From the NCBI GenBank assembly GCA_039889245.1, contig JAZGVH010000002.1, positions 3,224,001 to 3,288,000 of the forward strand: a DNA stretch of 64,000 bases, read 5' to 3'. Under the pieces are notes generated by a model. It saw only the letters and a program-made list of their open reading frames with translations. It was not told where the DNA came from and did no database searches. The DNA comes from Dermatophilaceae bacterium Soc4.6 (GTDB taxonomy: Bacteria > Actinomycetota > Actinomycetes > Actinomycetales > Dermatophilaceae). Each line of letters starts with the position of its first letter. Positions within the stretch are counted from its first letter, which is position 1. This document shows positions 7,826-15,778 of the stretch, one piece after another. The position numbers and the translations under genes were made by a program.

Positions 7826-9025
7826 CTACTGCCCCACCCGGCCGTCGAGGCACTCGCGCAGCAGGTCGGCGTGGCCGCAGTGCCGGGCGTACTCCTCGAT
7901 CATGTGCACCATGACGTCCCGCAGCACCATCTCGCCGTCGGCTCCCACCTGGTCGAACGAGGGCGCCGCGTCGACGTAGGCCTCGGCGAACGCCACCTCC
8001 TCGCGCCACAGGGCCCACGCGTGCGCGACGACCGCGTCGTCGGCCACCGCCCCGTCGAACTCGCCGCAGGGCCCGGTCTCACGGAAGTGACGAGGGCCCT
8101 CCAGGCCGGACAGGCGCGTCCGGAACCAGAGCTGCTCGACCCCGGCCAGGTGACGCAGCAGCCCCAGCAGGGACAGCGTCGACGGGGGGACCGAGCGGCG
8201 AGCCAGCTGCTGCGCGTCGAGACCGTCGCACCTGAGCTCGAAGGTCATGCGGTAGTGGCGCAGGTAGTCGGTCAGGACCGAGCGCTCGTCGGTGAGCGTG
8301 CCCGTCGCCGACTCGCGGGGGTCCTGCTCGGGAGGCAGCCAGCGGCTGCCCACGCCGACCGCCCGGCGCAGGGCCCGCATGACGGCGTCCGTGACCGTCA
8401 TGACCTCCCCGGTCTCGGGGTGGGCCTGCTCGCGGGTGCGTGCGTCGGTGGCCACCACCTCCCACTCGTGCGGGTCCAGGCCCTGGGCGACCTGCTCGGC
8501 GGTCGGCATCATCGCGTGGCCGCCGTGCCGCAGGCCGCCCATCTCAGGGCGCAGGTCGTCCGGATGGTGCCCGACGACGAGCAGCGTCCCGCCCGGGCGC
8601 ACGACCGACGCCAGCTGCGCGTGCAGCCGAGCCAGCTCGGGCTGAGGCAGGTGCGCGAACTGGGCCGACACCAGCCCGTACGACGCCTCGCCGGGCTCCC
8701 AGGCGGTCAGGTCGACCTGGGTCCAGGTGATCCGGTCGGCGACCTGCGGCGCGACCTCGCGGGCGTGTGCCGCCGCGCGCGCCAGCACGACAGGGGAGAT
8801 GTCGACCGCAGTGACCTCCCAGCCCTGCCGGGCCAGCCAGATCGCGTCGGCGCCCTCACCGCACCCGACGTCGAGGACGGTGCTCGGGGGCATGCCGGTC
8901 ACCTCCTCGACGAGGCGGGGGTTGGGCCGGCCGCTCCAGAGCCGGTCGGCAGCGGCATACCGCTCGTCCCAGAACTCCTGGGTGAACCGCCAGGGGGACT
9001 CGTGCGCGTGCTCGGTGTCGGCCAT
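7826..9025 (-). CDS. Class I SAM methyltransferase fused to a DinB/DUF664-type domain
   Basis: 399-aa two-domain protein. The N-terminal half (about 1-210) is a class I methyltransferase: motif I LDVGCGEGADAIWLA (near residues 50-64), an acidic residue in VTAVDIS, and VRPGGTLLVVGHHP. A 25-residue linker leads into a DinB-like four-helix-bundle domain (about 235-395) of DUF664 type, with an initial hydrophobic helix TDYLRHYRMTFELRC, the His of LLGLLRHLAGVE, and a terminal MVHMIEEYARHCGHADLLRE; these His residues fit the metal site of the fold. The reading frame is continuous, so this is a real fusion in the sequence rather than two genes. DinB-like proteins are often thiol-dependent transferases; the substrate is unknown. 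Start ATG 9025. Confidence 0.85.
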   Translation of the reverse strand: MADTEHAHESPWRFTQEFWDERYAAADRLWSGRPNPRLVEEVTGMPPSTVLDVGCGEGADAIWLARQGWEVTAVDISPVVLARAAAHAREVAPQVADRITWTQVDLTAWEPGEASYGLVSAQFAHLPQPELARLHAQLASVVRPGGTLLVVGHHPDDLRPEMGGLRHGGHAMMPTAEQVAQGLDPHEWEVVATDARTREQAHPETGEVMTVTDAVMRALRRAVGVGSRWLPPEQDPRESATGTLTDERSVLTDYLRHYRMTFELRCDGLDAQQLARRSVPPSTLSLLGLLRHLAGVEQLWFRTRLSGLEGPRHFRETGPCGEFDGAVADDAVVAHAWALWREEVAFAEAYVDAAPSFDQVGADGEMVLRDVMVHMIEEYARHCGHADLLRECLDGRVGQ

Positions 9026-9059
9026 CCCCCAGCCTCCCACCCCGGGGCCGCGGGCCGCG

Positions 9060-11066
9060 TCAGCGCAGGTCGCCGGCGAAGCGCCAGGCCCGACGACCAG
9101 CTCCGGCGAGGGCCTCGAAGGAGAACCCGGCCCCAAGCAGCAGCGTCCCCGCCACCGCGAGCACGACCCAGCGGGGCACGAGGTCGGAGACGGTGGCGAC
9201 CTGCCCGACGGCCGCGACCACGAGCGCCGCGAGACCGATGACGAGCGCCGCCCGCAGGCGCAGCAGCGCCCCGGCGAGGGCGACGAGCACCGAGACCGCG
9301 ATCGTGAGGACGGCGCGCGTCGGAGACTGCCGGCCGAGAGCCTCGTCGAGGGCGGCCACGGCCGAGGGCAGCAGGGCCATCGCCAGGGCCGGTCCGAGCA
9401 CGGCCACCGAGCCGGCCCGGCTGAAGCCCTCGCGCAGCGACGACGGCGCCGCCTGCGGTGCACGAGCTCTGCTCGCTCCGACGAGCACGACCAACCCCGC
9501 GACGAACAGCAGTCCCGCAGCCGGGAGGGTGAAGCCCTCCAGCTGATGGATGTCGTTGTCCAACAACGAGATCCATCCGGCTGCGCTGCCTGCGGCGGCA
9601 CCGAGCCATGCGAGCTGCGAGAGCCAAGTCTGCTCGAGGGACAGGACATCGAGCACGGCCACGACGACGAGCGCAGCGGCGACGACCGCCAGGAAGCCGG
9701 TGACGTCGCCGGCGCTGACGCCGGACCCGTCCCCGGCCCCGACCCGACGGGCGCTCGCGGCCGCCTCGAGCAGCGGCAGCCCGAGCACCCACACGGTCAC
9801 CGCCAAGGCGCTCACGGCAGCGACGAGGTGGTGGTCGCGCACGACGGGCAGGGCGGTCGTCGTGAGGGTGACGGCCCCGAGGACGGCCAGCAGCGCGACC
9901 GGAAGGTGGACCGGCCCGCGGCTGCCGACGACGAGGGCGCCTGCGACGAAGGCGGGCACGTGAGCGACGGCAACGGCGGCGGCGACGACGAGGGGGTCGA
10001 AGGACGAGAACCGGGACGAGGCTGCACGAGGTCGGGTCATGGTCACCGCGCCCAACGAGCCGGCCACCAGCGCCCAGCACAGGGCCCACGACCCGTAGCG
10101 GGGGGAGTCGCCGTAGCCGGTCAGCGACAGCACGACGGCGACTCCGACCAGCCCCGTCCCGGCGAGCACGAGGTCGGCGCGCACCGTGTCGGCCGTCGGA
10201 GGCACCGACCGTCGCGCCAGCACGAGCACGACGGCGCCCACGACCACGAGCGCCCCCACGGCGAGCGGAGCGGCTCCGCCCCGCTGGCCTGACGCCGCGA
10301 GGCACGCGGCCCACCCGGCGAGCACCGCGGCCACGACGGCCGCCAGCCGCCAGGCCCGCAGGTCGGAGATCCGCGTGAAGGCCGCGCTGAGCGCCACGAC
10401 CCCGAGCATGGCGACGGCACCCCATGCGGCGTCGTGCTCACGCAGCCACGGCGGGCCGAGCCCGAGCCGCGGCGCGGCGACCAGGCCCACCGCGGCGACG
10501 GCGGCGGCCACGGCGGCGAGCGTCTGGGCCGTCGACCGGTAGGAGTGCCGCAGGCCGTGCGCCGATGCGGCGAGCACCCCCACGACCACCACGAGCAGGC
10601 CGACCTGCCCTCCCGCGCCGAGCCGGTCCCAGGCGACCGCGGCGAAGACCACCGTGGCGATCACGAGGAGCAGCGCCCCACCCGCGAGCAACAGCGTCTG
10701 GGCGGTCAGGGAGGGCCGCGGCGGTGGTGACGGCTGCACCGGACGGCCGGGCGTGGGTGCGGGGGCACCCGCCCAGCCGGGAACCACCCAGCCCGTGGGG
10801 GTGGTGTCGCCCGCGGCGATCCGGCCCTGCACCCAGGACAGCCGGGCGAGCAGCTGCTGCTGCTCGCCCGCGAGCCACGTCGCCTCGGCCACCAGGCTCG
10901 CATGGGCGCGGTGGCCGCAGGCCGGGCAGACCGCGACGACGTCGTCGTGGGACCGGGTGTCAGGCTCGTCCGGCATATCCGGGATGTCGTGGGGAACAGT
11001 GAGCTGCGCTCGAGCGCACGTGGGACAACGGATGCCGGGCTGGTCGGTGGCCGGGACGAGGGTCAT
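9060..11066 (-). CDS. Large zinc-ribbon polytopic membrane protein (SCO7613 C-terminal type)
   Basis: 668-aa membrane protein of unknown function, like the actinobacterial SCO7613 C-terminal-domain family. The N-terminus has a zinc ribbon (CPTC near residue 14 and CPAC near residue 50), a predicted helical segment containing WLAGEQQQLLARLSWVQGRI, then a Pro-rich linker and some 16-18 hydrophobic segments to the end. Start ATG 11066 is supported by an AGGAGG ribosome site five bases upstream; the open frame continues another 73 non-homologous codons. Hydrophobic and Ala/Val-rich throughout with few charged loops. Probably a single-gene unit; function cannot be inferred from the neighbours. Confidence 0.75.
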   Translation of the reverse strand: MTLVPATDQPGIRCPTCARAQLTVPHDIPDMPDEPDTRSHDDVVAVCPACGHRAHASLVAEATWLAGEQQQLLARLSWVQGRIAAGDTTPTGWVVPGWAGAPAPTPGRPVQPSPPPRPSLTAQTLLLAGGALLLVIATVVFAAVAWDRLGAGGQVGLLVVVVGVLAASAHGLRHSYRSTAQTLAAVAAAVAAVGLVAAPRLGLGPPWLREHDAAWGAVAMLGVVALSAAFTRISDLRAWRLAAVVAAVLAGWAACLAASGQRGGAAPLAVGALVVVGAVVLVLARRSVPPTADTVRADLVLAGTGLVGVAVVLSLTGYGDSPRYGSWALCWALVAGSLGAVTMTRPRAASSRFSSFDPLVVAAAVAVAHVPAFVAGALVVGSRGPVHLPVALLAVLGAVTLTTTALPVVRDHHLVAAVSALAVTVWVLGLPLLEAAASARRVGAGDGSGVSAGDVTGFLAVVAAALVVVAVLDVLSLEQTWLSQLAWLGAAAGSAAGWISLLDNDIHQLEGFTLPAAGLLFVAGLVVLVGASRARAPQAAPSSLREGFSRAGSVAVLGPALAMALLPSAVAALDEALGRQSPTRAVLTIAVSVLVALAGALLRLRAALVIGLAALVVAAVGQVATVSDLVPRWVVLAVAGTLLLGAGFSFEALAGAGRRAWRFAGDLR

Positions 11067-11249
11067 GGCCACCTCCTGGTTGCGGGCTGGCCGGGCTGGC
11101 CGGGTTGGTGAGTGCTCGACCCTCTCACGAACCGCGGGCCCGCGGGGCCCGTTTGGGGCGGTCGCGGCGAGGCCGATGGTGTCGTCGATCGCCCAGCGCG
11201 TAGGAGTCCTCCGACCGACGGAGCCGCGGGCTCCTTCACCCCTGAACCC

Positions 11250-11439
11250 ATGCTGACCACCGTGGCCGACGGCGGCGCGCTGCACCGCACCCCGATGACG
11301 ACGCAGCAGGCCCAGTTCGACGGCGACGCCTGGTTCCTCGTGGGTCGCACCTCGCCGACGACGACTCGGCTCAGTACTGGCAGAGCCCGGGCAAGGTCAG
11401 CACCCCGAGGCGGGTGACTCGGAGAAGCTCGAGCTCTGA
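11250..11439 (+). pseudogene. Remnant of a pyridoxamine-5'-phosphate-oxidase-like general stress protein
   Basis: Three pieces of one protein family lie in order but in three frames. The piece from ATG 11250 encodes MLTTVADGGALHRTPMTTQQ and then FDGDAWFL, the N-terminal strand region of general stress protein 26. The piece at 11360-11400, in another frame, encodes DDSAQYWQSPGKVS, which corresponds to the conserved YW-SPGK near the C-terminus. The piece at 11407-11439, in the third frame, encodes EAGDSEKLEL and a stop, the family's acidic tail. About 60-80 central residues are missing. Two internal deletions with frame change make this a decayed gene. It accounts for the 377-base gap between the flanking genes. 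Confidence 0.8.
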
Positions 11440-11443
11440 CCGC

Positions 11444-12046
11444 CTACCAGGTCAGGGCCGGGGGGAGCCCGGCCGGGTCGGCCTCGGGCCAGCGGTCGGG
11501 CTCCCGGCCGAGAGCGAGCAGCAGCGGCACCTGCTCGCGCACCCACGGGGACAGCGAGGGGTCGTCGACCGTGCGGCGCACCAGCTCGGCCCACGGCACG
11601 ACCGCGGTCGCGTCGACCTCACCGGGGGCGAGGTCGAGGTGCTCGACCGACTCTGTCCTCGCCACCAGCACCGGGCACCACTCGTGCTCGACGAGCCCGC
11701 CGGCCTCCGCGCGGTAGCGGAAGCCGGGCAGCACGAGCCGCAGGTCGGTGACCGCGAGGCCCAGCTCGTCGCGCGCGCGGCGGTGCACCGCGTCCCTCAG
11801 GCGCTCCCCGGGCAGGGGGTGCCCGCAGAACGCGTTGGTCCAGACCCCCGGAAAGGTCCGCTTGGTCGCGGCCCGCTGGGTGAGCAGCACCCCGCCGTCG
11901 ACGAGCAGGTGGCACGAGAAGGCCAGGTGCAGTGGCGTATTGGAGCTGTGCACCTCGAGCTTGGTGCTGGTGCCGACGGCGCGGCCGTCGTCGTCGAGGA
12001 GCACGACGAGCTCGTCGGCCCCGACGTGGACCGAGGTGGTGCTCAT
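11444..12046 (-). CDS. idi: Isopentenyl-diphosphate delta-isomerase, type I
   Basis: 200-aa Nudix-fold enzyme interconverting isopentenyl and dimethylallyl diphosphate, supplying both C5 units for prenyl chains. Start ATG 12046 overlaps the stop of the upstream oxidoreductase by four bases. Hallmarks: KLEVHSSNTPLHLAFSCHLL (metal His residues), catalytic Cys in WTNAFCGHP, the Nudix-type segment with RRARDELGLAV, and catalytic Glu in LVEHEWCPVLV. Length is typical of bacterial type I enzymes. It is the last gene of a minus-strand unit PKS-ICMT-FAD oxidoreductase-idi, so isoprenoid supply is coupled to the polyketide cluster. Confidence 0.95.
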   Translation of the reverse strand: MSTTSVHVGADELVVLLDDDGRAVGTSTKLEVHSSNTPLHLAFSCHLLVDGGVLLTQRAATKRTFPGVWTNAFCGHPLPGERLRDAVHRRARDELGLAVTDLRLVLPGFRYRAEAGGLVEHEWCPVLVARTESVEHLDLAPGEVDATAVVPWAELVRRTVDDPSLSPWVREQVPLLLALGREPDRWPEADPAGLPPALTW

Positions 12047-13194
12047 CGCGTCACCAGGTCGGTGCGGGCGCCGGCGAGCGCGTCGACGACTCCGCGGAAG
12101 ACCCACGGCGCCGTGGCCGCCGCAGGGACGAGCGCCCGTCGGCCCCAGGCCGGTCGGGTCACGCGCAGCAGGCCTGCGGTCAGCGCGTCGGGGCGACGCG
12201 TCAGGCGTCGCCACGAGCGCTCGTAGGCCGCGGGGTCGCCCGCCGCGATCGCCTCCACCGCCGCGCGGGCCTGGGCCAGCCCGAGGGCGATGCCCTCGCC
12301 GGTGAGGGCGTCGACGTAACCGGAGGCGTCACCCACGAGCAGCACCCTCCCCGCCACCCGACGCGTCGAGCCCTGTCGCAGCCCGCCGGCTCCGCGCGGG
12401 GTCGAGGTGGCCGGTGCACCGGCCAGCCGCGCAGCCAGCTCGGGAAAGCCGACCAGCAGGTCGTCGAGGGGGAGGCGCTCGCGGGTCAGCACCGCGACGC
12501 CCACCTCGTCGGGGCCGACGGGGGTGACGTAGGCCTCGGCGAGCGCGCCCCAGTGCACCTCGACGCGCGAGGTCCACGGGGCGACCCGCACGTGGCGGCG
12601 CAGTCCGTGACGCGCTCCCTCGCGCGGCCGGGCCGGGGGGGCGTCGAGACCCAGCAGGTGGCGCACGGGGGAGTGCAGGCCATCGGCGGCCACGACGTAT
12701 CGGGCGGTGTGCTCGGTGTACACGGTGTACTCGGTGTGCTCGGTGTGCTCGGTGTGCTCGGTGTCTTCGGCGTGATCGGTGCTGTCCACCCCCTCGCGCT
12801 GGACCACCACGACGCCGTGGTCGTCGCGTCGCACCTCGACGGCGGTGCCGTGGTGCGTGCGGATGCCGGCCCGGGCCACGGCGTCGGTGAGGACCGCGGC
12901 CAGCCGGGTGCGGCGCACCCCGAGCCCGGGGCCTCGGGAGAAGGGCGCCTCCACCCGATGGCGGCCGGAGACGTAGGCGATGCCGGTCAGGGGCATCCCG
13001 TCCCGGGCGATGGCCTCGCCGACACCGAGCTCGTGCAGCTCGGCGACGGCCGAGGGCATGAGCCCCTCGCCACAGGCCTTGTCCACCAAGCCTTTCCGTC
13101 GCTCGAGCACCGACACCGACAGTCCGGCCCGGGCTGCGTGCAGGGCCGTGGCGAGGCCGACCGGTCCGCCGCCGACGACGAGGAGGTCGTCCAC
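12043..13194 (-). CDS. FAD-dependent oxidoreductase, geranylgeranyl-reductase/aromatic hydroxylase type
   Basis: 383-aa flavoprotein of the p-hydroxybenzoate-hydroxylase fold. FAD-binding motif VVGGGPVGLATALHAA (6-21), the second site in ARYVVAADGLHSPVR (about 164-178), and the third, LLVGDASGYVDALTGEGIAL. Members either hydroxylate aromatic rings or saturate isoprenoid double bonds; beside a type III PKS and an ICMT-like methyltransferase the hydroxylase role (as SrsC in alkylresorcinol pathways) is plausible, while the UbiA neighbour makes prenyl reduction the alternative. Residues about 139-163 are a Thr-Glu-His repeat coded by eight tandem 9-base units, in a surface loop ahead of the second FAD motif. 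Stop overlaps idi; start lies 4 bases after the ICMT-like gene. Confidence 0.85.
   Translation of the reverse strand: MDDLLVVGGGPVGLATALHAARAGLSVSVLERRKGLVDKACGEGLMPSAVAELHELGVGEAIARDGMPLTGIAYVSGRHRVEAPFSRGPGLGVRRTRLAAVLTDAVARAGIRTHHGTAVEVRRDDHGVVVVQREGVDSTDHAEDTEHTEHTEHTEYTVYTEHTARYVVAADGLHSPVRHLLGLDAPPARPREGARHGLRRHVRVAPWTSRVEVHWGALAEAYVTPVGPDEVGVAVLTRERLPLDDLLVGFPELAARLAGAPATSTPRGAGGLRQGSTRRVAGRVLLVGDASGYVDALTGEGIALGLAQARAAVEAIAAGDPAAYERSWRRLTRRPDALTAGLLRVTRPAWGRRALVPAAATAPWVFRGVVDALAGARTDLVTR
12709..12780. repeat. Eight tandem 9-base repeats inside the FAD oxidoreductase gene
   Basis: Plus-strand unit GTGCTCGGT; four units are identical, including three in a row (12736-12762), and four differ by 1-2 bases. 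On the coding strand they give a Thr-Glu-His/Thr-Glu-Tyr repeat. Because the unit is a multiple of three, copy-number change would alter protein length without shifting frame. Confidence 0.9.
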
Positions 13195-13198
13195 CGCG

Positions 13199-13735
13199 TC
13201 AGCCCGCCCGTCCGGGGACGGGCACCGCAGCGCGCAGGGCGGCCTCCTCGGCCGGGATCCGCACCGCCATCAGCGCGGCGTTGAGCAGCGTGAAGGCCAC
13301 GGCCGTGAGGACGGCGGAGCCGAGCAGCGGCAGCGCGAGCCCCTCGAGGGCTACGGCGACGTAGTTGGGGTGGGGGAGCACGGCATACGGGCCGGTGCGC
13401 ACGGCACCGAGGCCGGGAACGACGACGATCTTGGTGTTCCACTGCGGCCCGAGGGTGCGGATGCACCACCAGCGCAGAGCCTGGGCGGCGACGACGACGA
13501 CCAACCCGACCACGGCGAACAGCGGATGCCCGTCGGGGCGGCGCCACCAGGCCTCGACGAGGCAGCCCACCAGCAGCCCCGTGTGGAGCACCACCATCGC
13601 CGGGTAGTGCCGCTGCCCGCTCTCGACCCCACCGCGCGCGAGCGCCCAGGTGAGGTGGCGACGGGCGACGACGAGCTCGGCCAGGCGCTCGAGGGCGACG
13701 AGCAGCACGACGACGGTGTACCAGCCGGCGGTCAC
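13199..13735 (-). CDS. Isoprenylcysteine carboxyl methyltransferase-family membrane protein
   Basis: 178-aa integral membrane methyltransferase of the ICMT/phospholipid-methyltransferase fold. Start is GTG 13735, overlapping the polyketide synthase stop (GTGA). Hydrophobic helices at about 3-20, 43-60, 70-90 and 135-160; the C-terminal SAM-binding region has [14 protein letters not shown] (near 118-131), the family's RHP-Y-type motif with Pro instead of Arg before the His. Bacterial members next to type III PKS genes (SrsB-type) O-methylate the phenolic lipid product; that role is inferred from context here. Translationally coupled to the PKS. Confidence 0.88.
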   Translation of the reverse strand: MTAGWYTVVVLLVALERLAELVVARRHLTWALARGGVESGQRHYPAMVVLHTGLLVGCLVEAWWRRPDGHPLFAVVGLVVVVAAQALRWWCIRTLGPQWNTKIVVVPGLGAVRTGPYAVLPHPNYVAVALEGLALPLLGSAVLTAVAFTLLNAALMAVRIPAEEAALRAAVPVPGRAG

Positions 13736-14940
13736 GGAGTGCCCGCCCGCAGCAGCACCGTCTCGAGGCAGAACCCCGGTCCCATGGCCAGCAGCAGGCC
13801 GTGGCTGCCCGGTGCCGGCGGCCGCTCGCGCAGCGTGTCGGCCAGCACGTGCAGCACCGACGACGACGACAGGTTGCCGATCGCCGCCAGCGAGCGCCAG
13901 GTGACGCCGAGGTCCTCGCGCTCGAGCTCGAGCGCCTGCTGCATCGCCTCGAGCACCTTGGGGCCGCCGGGGTGCGCCACCCACCAGCCGATGTCGGCGC
14001 GGGTGAGGCCCTGCTGGGTGAGGAAGCGGTCCACGTCGTCGCGCAGGTGGGTGCGCACGAGATCGGGCACCTCGACCCCGAGGACGATCCGCAGGCCGCC
14101 CGCGCCGACGTCCCAGCCCATGGCTCGGCCGGTGTCGGGGTAGAGGCGGCTCCTGCTCGCCACGACCCCCACCGGGGACACGGGGGACACCGCAGACACC
14201 GATCTGGACGACGGGTCGGGCCCGGTCCGGCTGTGGGCCGGTCCGGGGACGACCCGTGATCCGCCGAGCACGACGGCGGACGCTCCGTCGCCGAAGAGCC
14301 CCGTGGCGACCAGGTTGGCGGTCGAGAGGTCGTCGTGCTGGATGGTGAGCGAGCACAGCTCGACCGACAGGAGCACCGCGACGTCGTCGGGGTGACCGAC
14401 GAGGTGGTCGTGCAGGCGGGAGATGCCGGCCGCCCCGGCGACGCAGCCGAGGCCGTGCAGGGGCACCCGCTTGACGTCCTCCCGCAGGCCCAGGCGCCCG
14501 GCGACCCGGGCGTCGAGCGACGGCACGGCGAGGCCGGTCACCGTCGTCGACATGATCAGGTCGACGTCGCCGGGCTGGAAGCCGGCCGCCGCGAGGGCCG
14601 CCGACACCGCCTCGCACCCGAGGTCGACCGCGGCGGCGATGAAGGCGTCGTTGCGGTCGCCGAAGTCGGCGAGACCGGCGTACTGCTCAAGCGGGAGGGC
14701 CGTATGCCGTTGTCCCACACCGGAGTTGGCGTGCAGGCGCTCCATGAGGGCGCGGGTCCGGCCCTCGGCGCCGAGCATGTCGGCGACGGCCCGGGTGACC
14801 TCCGACTGCGGATAGCGGTGCTCCGGCAGCGCCGCGGCCACGGCGAGCAGCGAGCTGGCCGCCGGGCGGAGTGCGCGCTCGCTCCCTACGCTCGTCGGGT
14901 GAGTGGACCCTCGGCGGTGCAGCTGGCCCGCGCGTGTCAT
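13732..14940 (-). CDS. Type III polyketide synthase
   Basis: 402-aa (from ATG 14940) chalcone/stilbene-synthase-fold enzyme that extends an acyl-CoA starter with malonyl units and cyclises to resorcinols, pyrones or quinone precursors. Catalytic triad visible: Cys166 in [12 protein letters not shown], His323 in [10 protein letters not shown] and Asn356 in AIGNLSSSS; the terminal GPGF motif is in [10 protein letters not shown]. Residues about 236-260 form a Ser/Pro/Val-rich insertion not expected in the family. The start is uncertain: the fold begins near [15 protein letters not shown] (residue 31) and no ATG or GTG lies between 14940 and that point, so either this 30-residue leader is real or a non-standard start is used. 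It overlaps the divergent UbiA gene start by 42 bases. Confidence 0.9.
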   Translation of the reverse strand: MTRAGQLHRRGSTHPTSVGSERALRPAASSLLAVAAALPEHRYPQSEVTRAVADMLGAEGRTRALMERLHANSGVGQRHTALPLEQYAGLADFGDRNDAFIAAAVDLGCEAVSAALAAAGFQPGDVDLIMSTTVTGLAVPSLDARVAGRLGLREDVKRVPLHGLGCVAGAAGISRLHDHLVGHPDDVAVLLSVELCSLTIQHDDLSTANLVATGLFGDGASAVVLGGSRVVPGPAHSRTGPDPSSRSVSAVSPVSPVGVVASRSRLYPDTGRAMGWDVGAGGLRIVLGVEVPDLVRTHLRDDVDRFLTQQGLTRADIGWWVAHPGGPKVLEAMQQALELEREDLGVTWRSLAAIGNLSSSSVLHVLADTLRERPPAPGSHGLLLAMGPGFCLETVLLRAGTP

Positions 14941-15720
14941 CCCGGCCCCTGCGTCGCGGTGACCGCGGTGGCGACCGGGCTGGCGGTGGCGACGGGACGG
15001 GGCGCGGTGACCGGCACCCTCGTGGTGGCCGCTGTCTTCACCGGCCAGCTCTCGATCGGCTGGTCGAACGACCTGCTCGACGTCGAGCGTGACCGGCAGG
15101 CCCATCGAGCCGACAAGCCGGCCGCGCTGGGCGAGGTCTCGGTGCAGACCCTGCGGGTGGCGACCCTGGCGGCCCTCCTGGCCTGCCTCGTGCTGTCGCT
15201 CGGCGTCGGGGCCGCGTCGGCGGCGGTGCACCTGGGGCTGGGGGTGGCCGGCGGGTGGGCATACAACCTGGGTCTCAAGGCCACCGCTTTCTCGCCCCTT
15301 CCGTATGCGGCCGCCTTCGGGTCGCTGCCCTCGGTGATCACGCTTGCGGCACCATCGTCCCACGGTGTGGCCGTAGCGCCACCCTGGATGACGCTCACCG
15401 GGGCGCTCCTCGGGGTCGCGGCCCACTTGCTCAACGTGCTTCCCGACCTCGACGACGACCTGCGCGCCGGGGTGCGCGGCCTGCCACACCGGCTGGGCGC
15501 GTCGGTCACGAGGGTCGCGGCCGTCGTGCTGCTCGTGGGCGGCACGGTGACCGCGGTGTTCGGCCCGGGCCGCCCACCCACGTGGGCCCTGGCGGTGCTC
15601 GCCGTCTGCGTGGTCGCTGGTGGCGTCGGCGCCTTCGCGCGCGGTCGCTGGCCGTTCGTCGTCGGGGCCCTCATCGCCGTGGTCGACGTGGTGCTCCTGG
15701 CGGTGCGCTCGACCGCGTGA
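14899..15720 (+). CDS. UbiA-family prenyltransferase
   Basis: 273-aa membrane aromatic prenyltransferase, start GTG 14899. First Asp-rich motif [18 protein letters not shown] (about 55-72) and second motif DLDDD in [13 protein letters not shown] (about 188) are both present, with about eight or nine TM helices. The enzyme transfers a polyprenyl group from its diphosphate to an aromatic or lipid acceptor in the membrane. Placed divergently from the type III PKS with overlapping 5' ends, it probably prenylates the polyketide product; the acceptor could also be a menaquinone-like ring, but no other quinone genes are near. No clear ribosome site precedes the GTG, so it may be translated from a short or leaderless mRNA. 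Confidence 0.88.
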   Translation: MSGPSAVQLARACHPGPCVAVTAVATGLAVATGRGAVTGTLVVAAVFTGQLSIGWSNDLLDVERDRQAHRADKPAALGEVSVQTLRVATLAALLACLVLSLGVGAASAAVHLGLGVAGGWAYNLGLKATAFSPLPYAAAFGSLPSVITLAAPSSHGVAVAPPWMTLTGALLGVAAHLLNVLPDLDDDLRAGVRGLPHRLGASVTRVAAVVLLVGGTVTAVFGPGRPPTWALAVLAVCVVAGGVGAFARGRWPFVVGALIAVVDVVLLAVRSTA

Positions 15721-15744
15721 GCGCCGCGTGCCCTCGGCGGACGT

Positions 15745-15778
15745 GGGCCCACTGGCCGGTCATGCCCCAGTGGTGCCC
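15745..15778. terminator. Hairpin between convergent UbiA and antiporter genes
   Basis: Inverted repeat GGGCCCACTGG (15745-15755) with CCAGTGG-T-GCCC (15767-15778), one bulged T, partly inside the last codons of the antiporter. Plausible bidirectional terminator for the convergent genes. Confidence 0.45.

Noticed and set aside
8330-8420. Methyltransferase-DinB junction as a sequencing frameshift
   Set aside because: The frame is open across the linker with coherent domains on both sides, and no alternative start with a ribosome site precedes the second domain; a true fusion is the simpler reading, though confirmation with reads is needed.
11112-11417. A 101-aa plus-strand ORF as an intact gene
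   Set aside because: It merely contains the first fragment of the stress protein remnant; upstream and downstream parts have no homology pattern and the remaining domain pieces are in other frames.
12709-12780. Regular repeats considered as a CRISPR-like array
   Set aside because: Units are 9 bases, directly adjacent without spacers, and lie in frame inside a flavoprotein gene. No other array or cas gene was seen.
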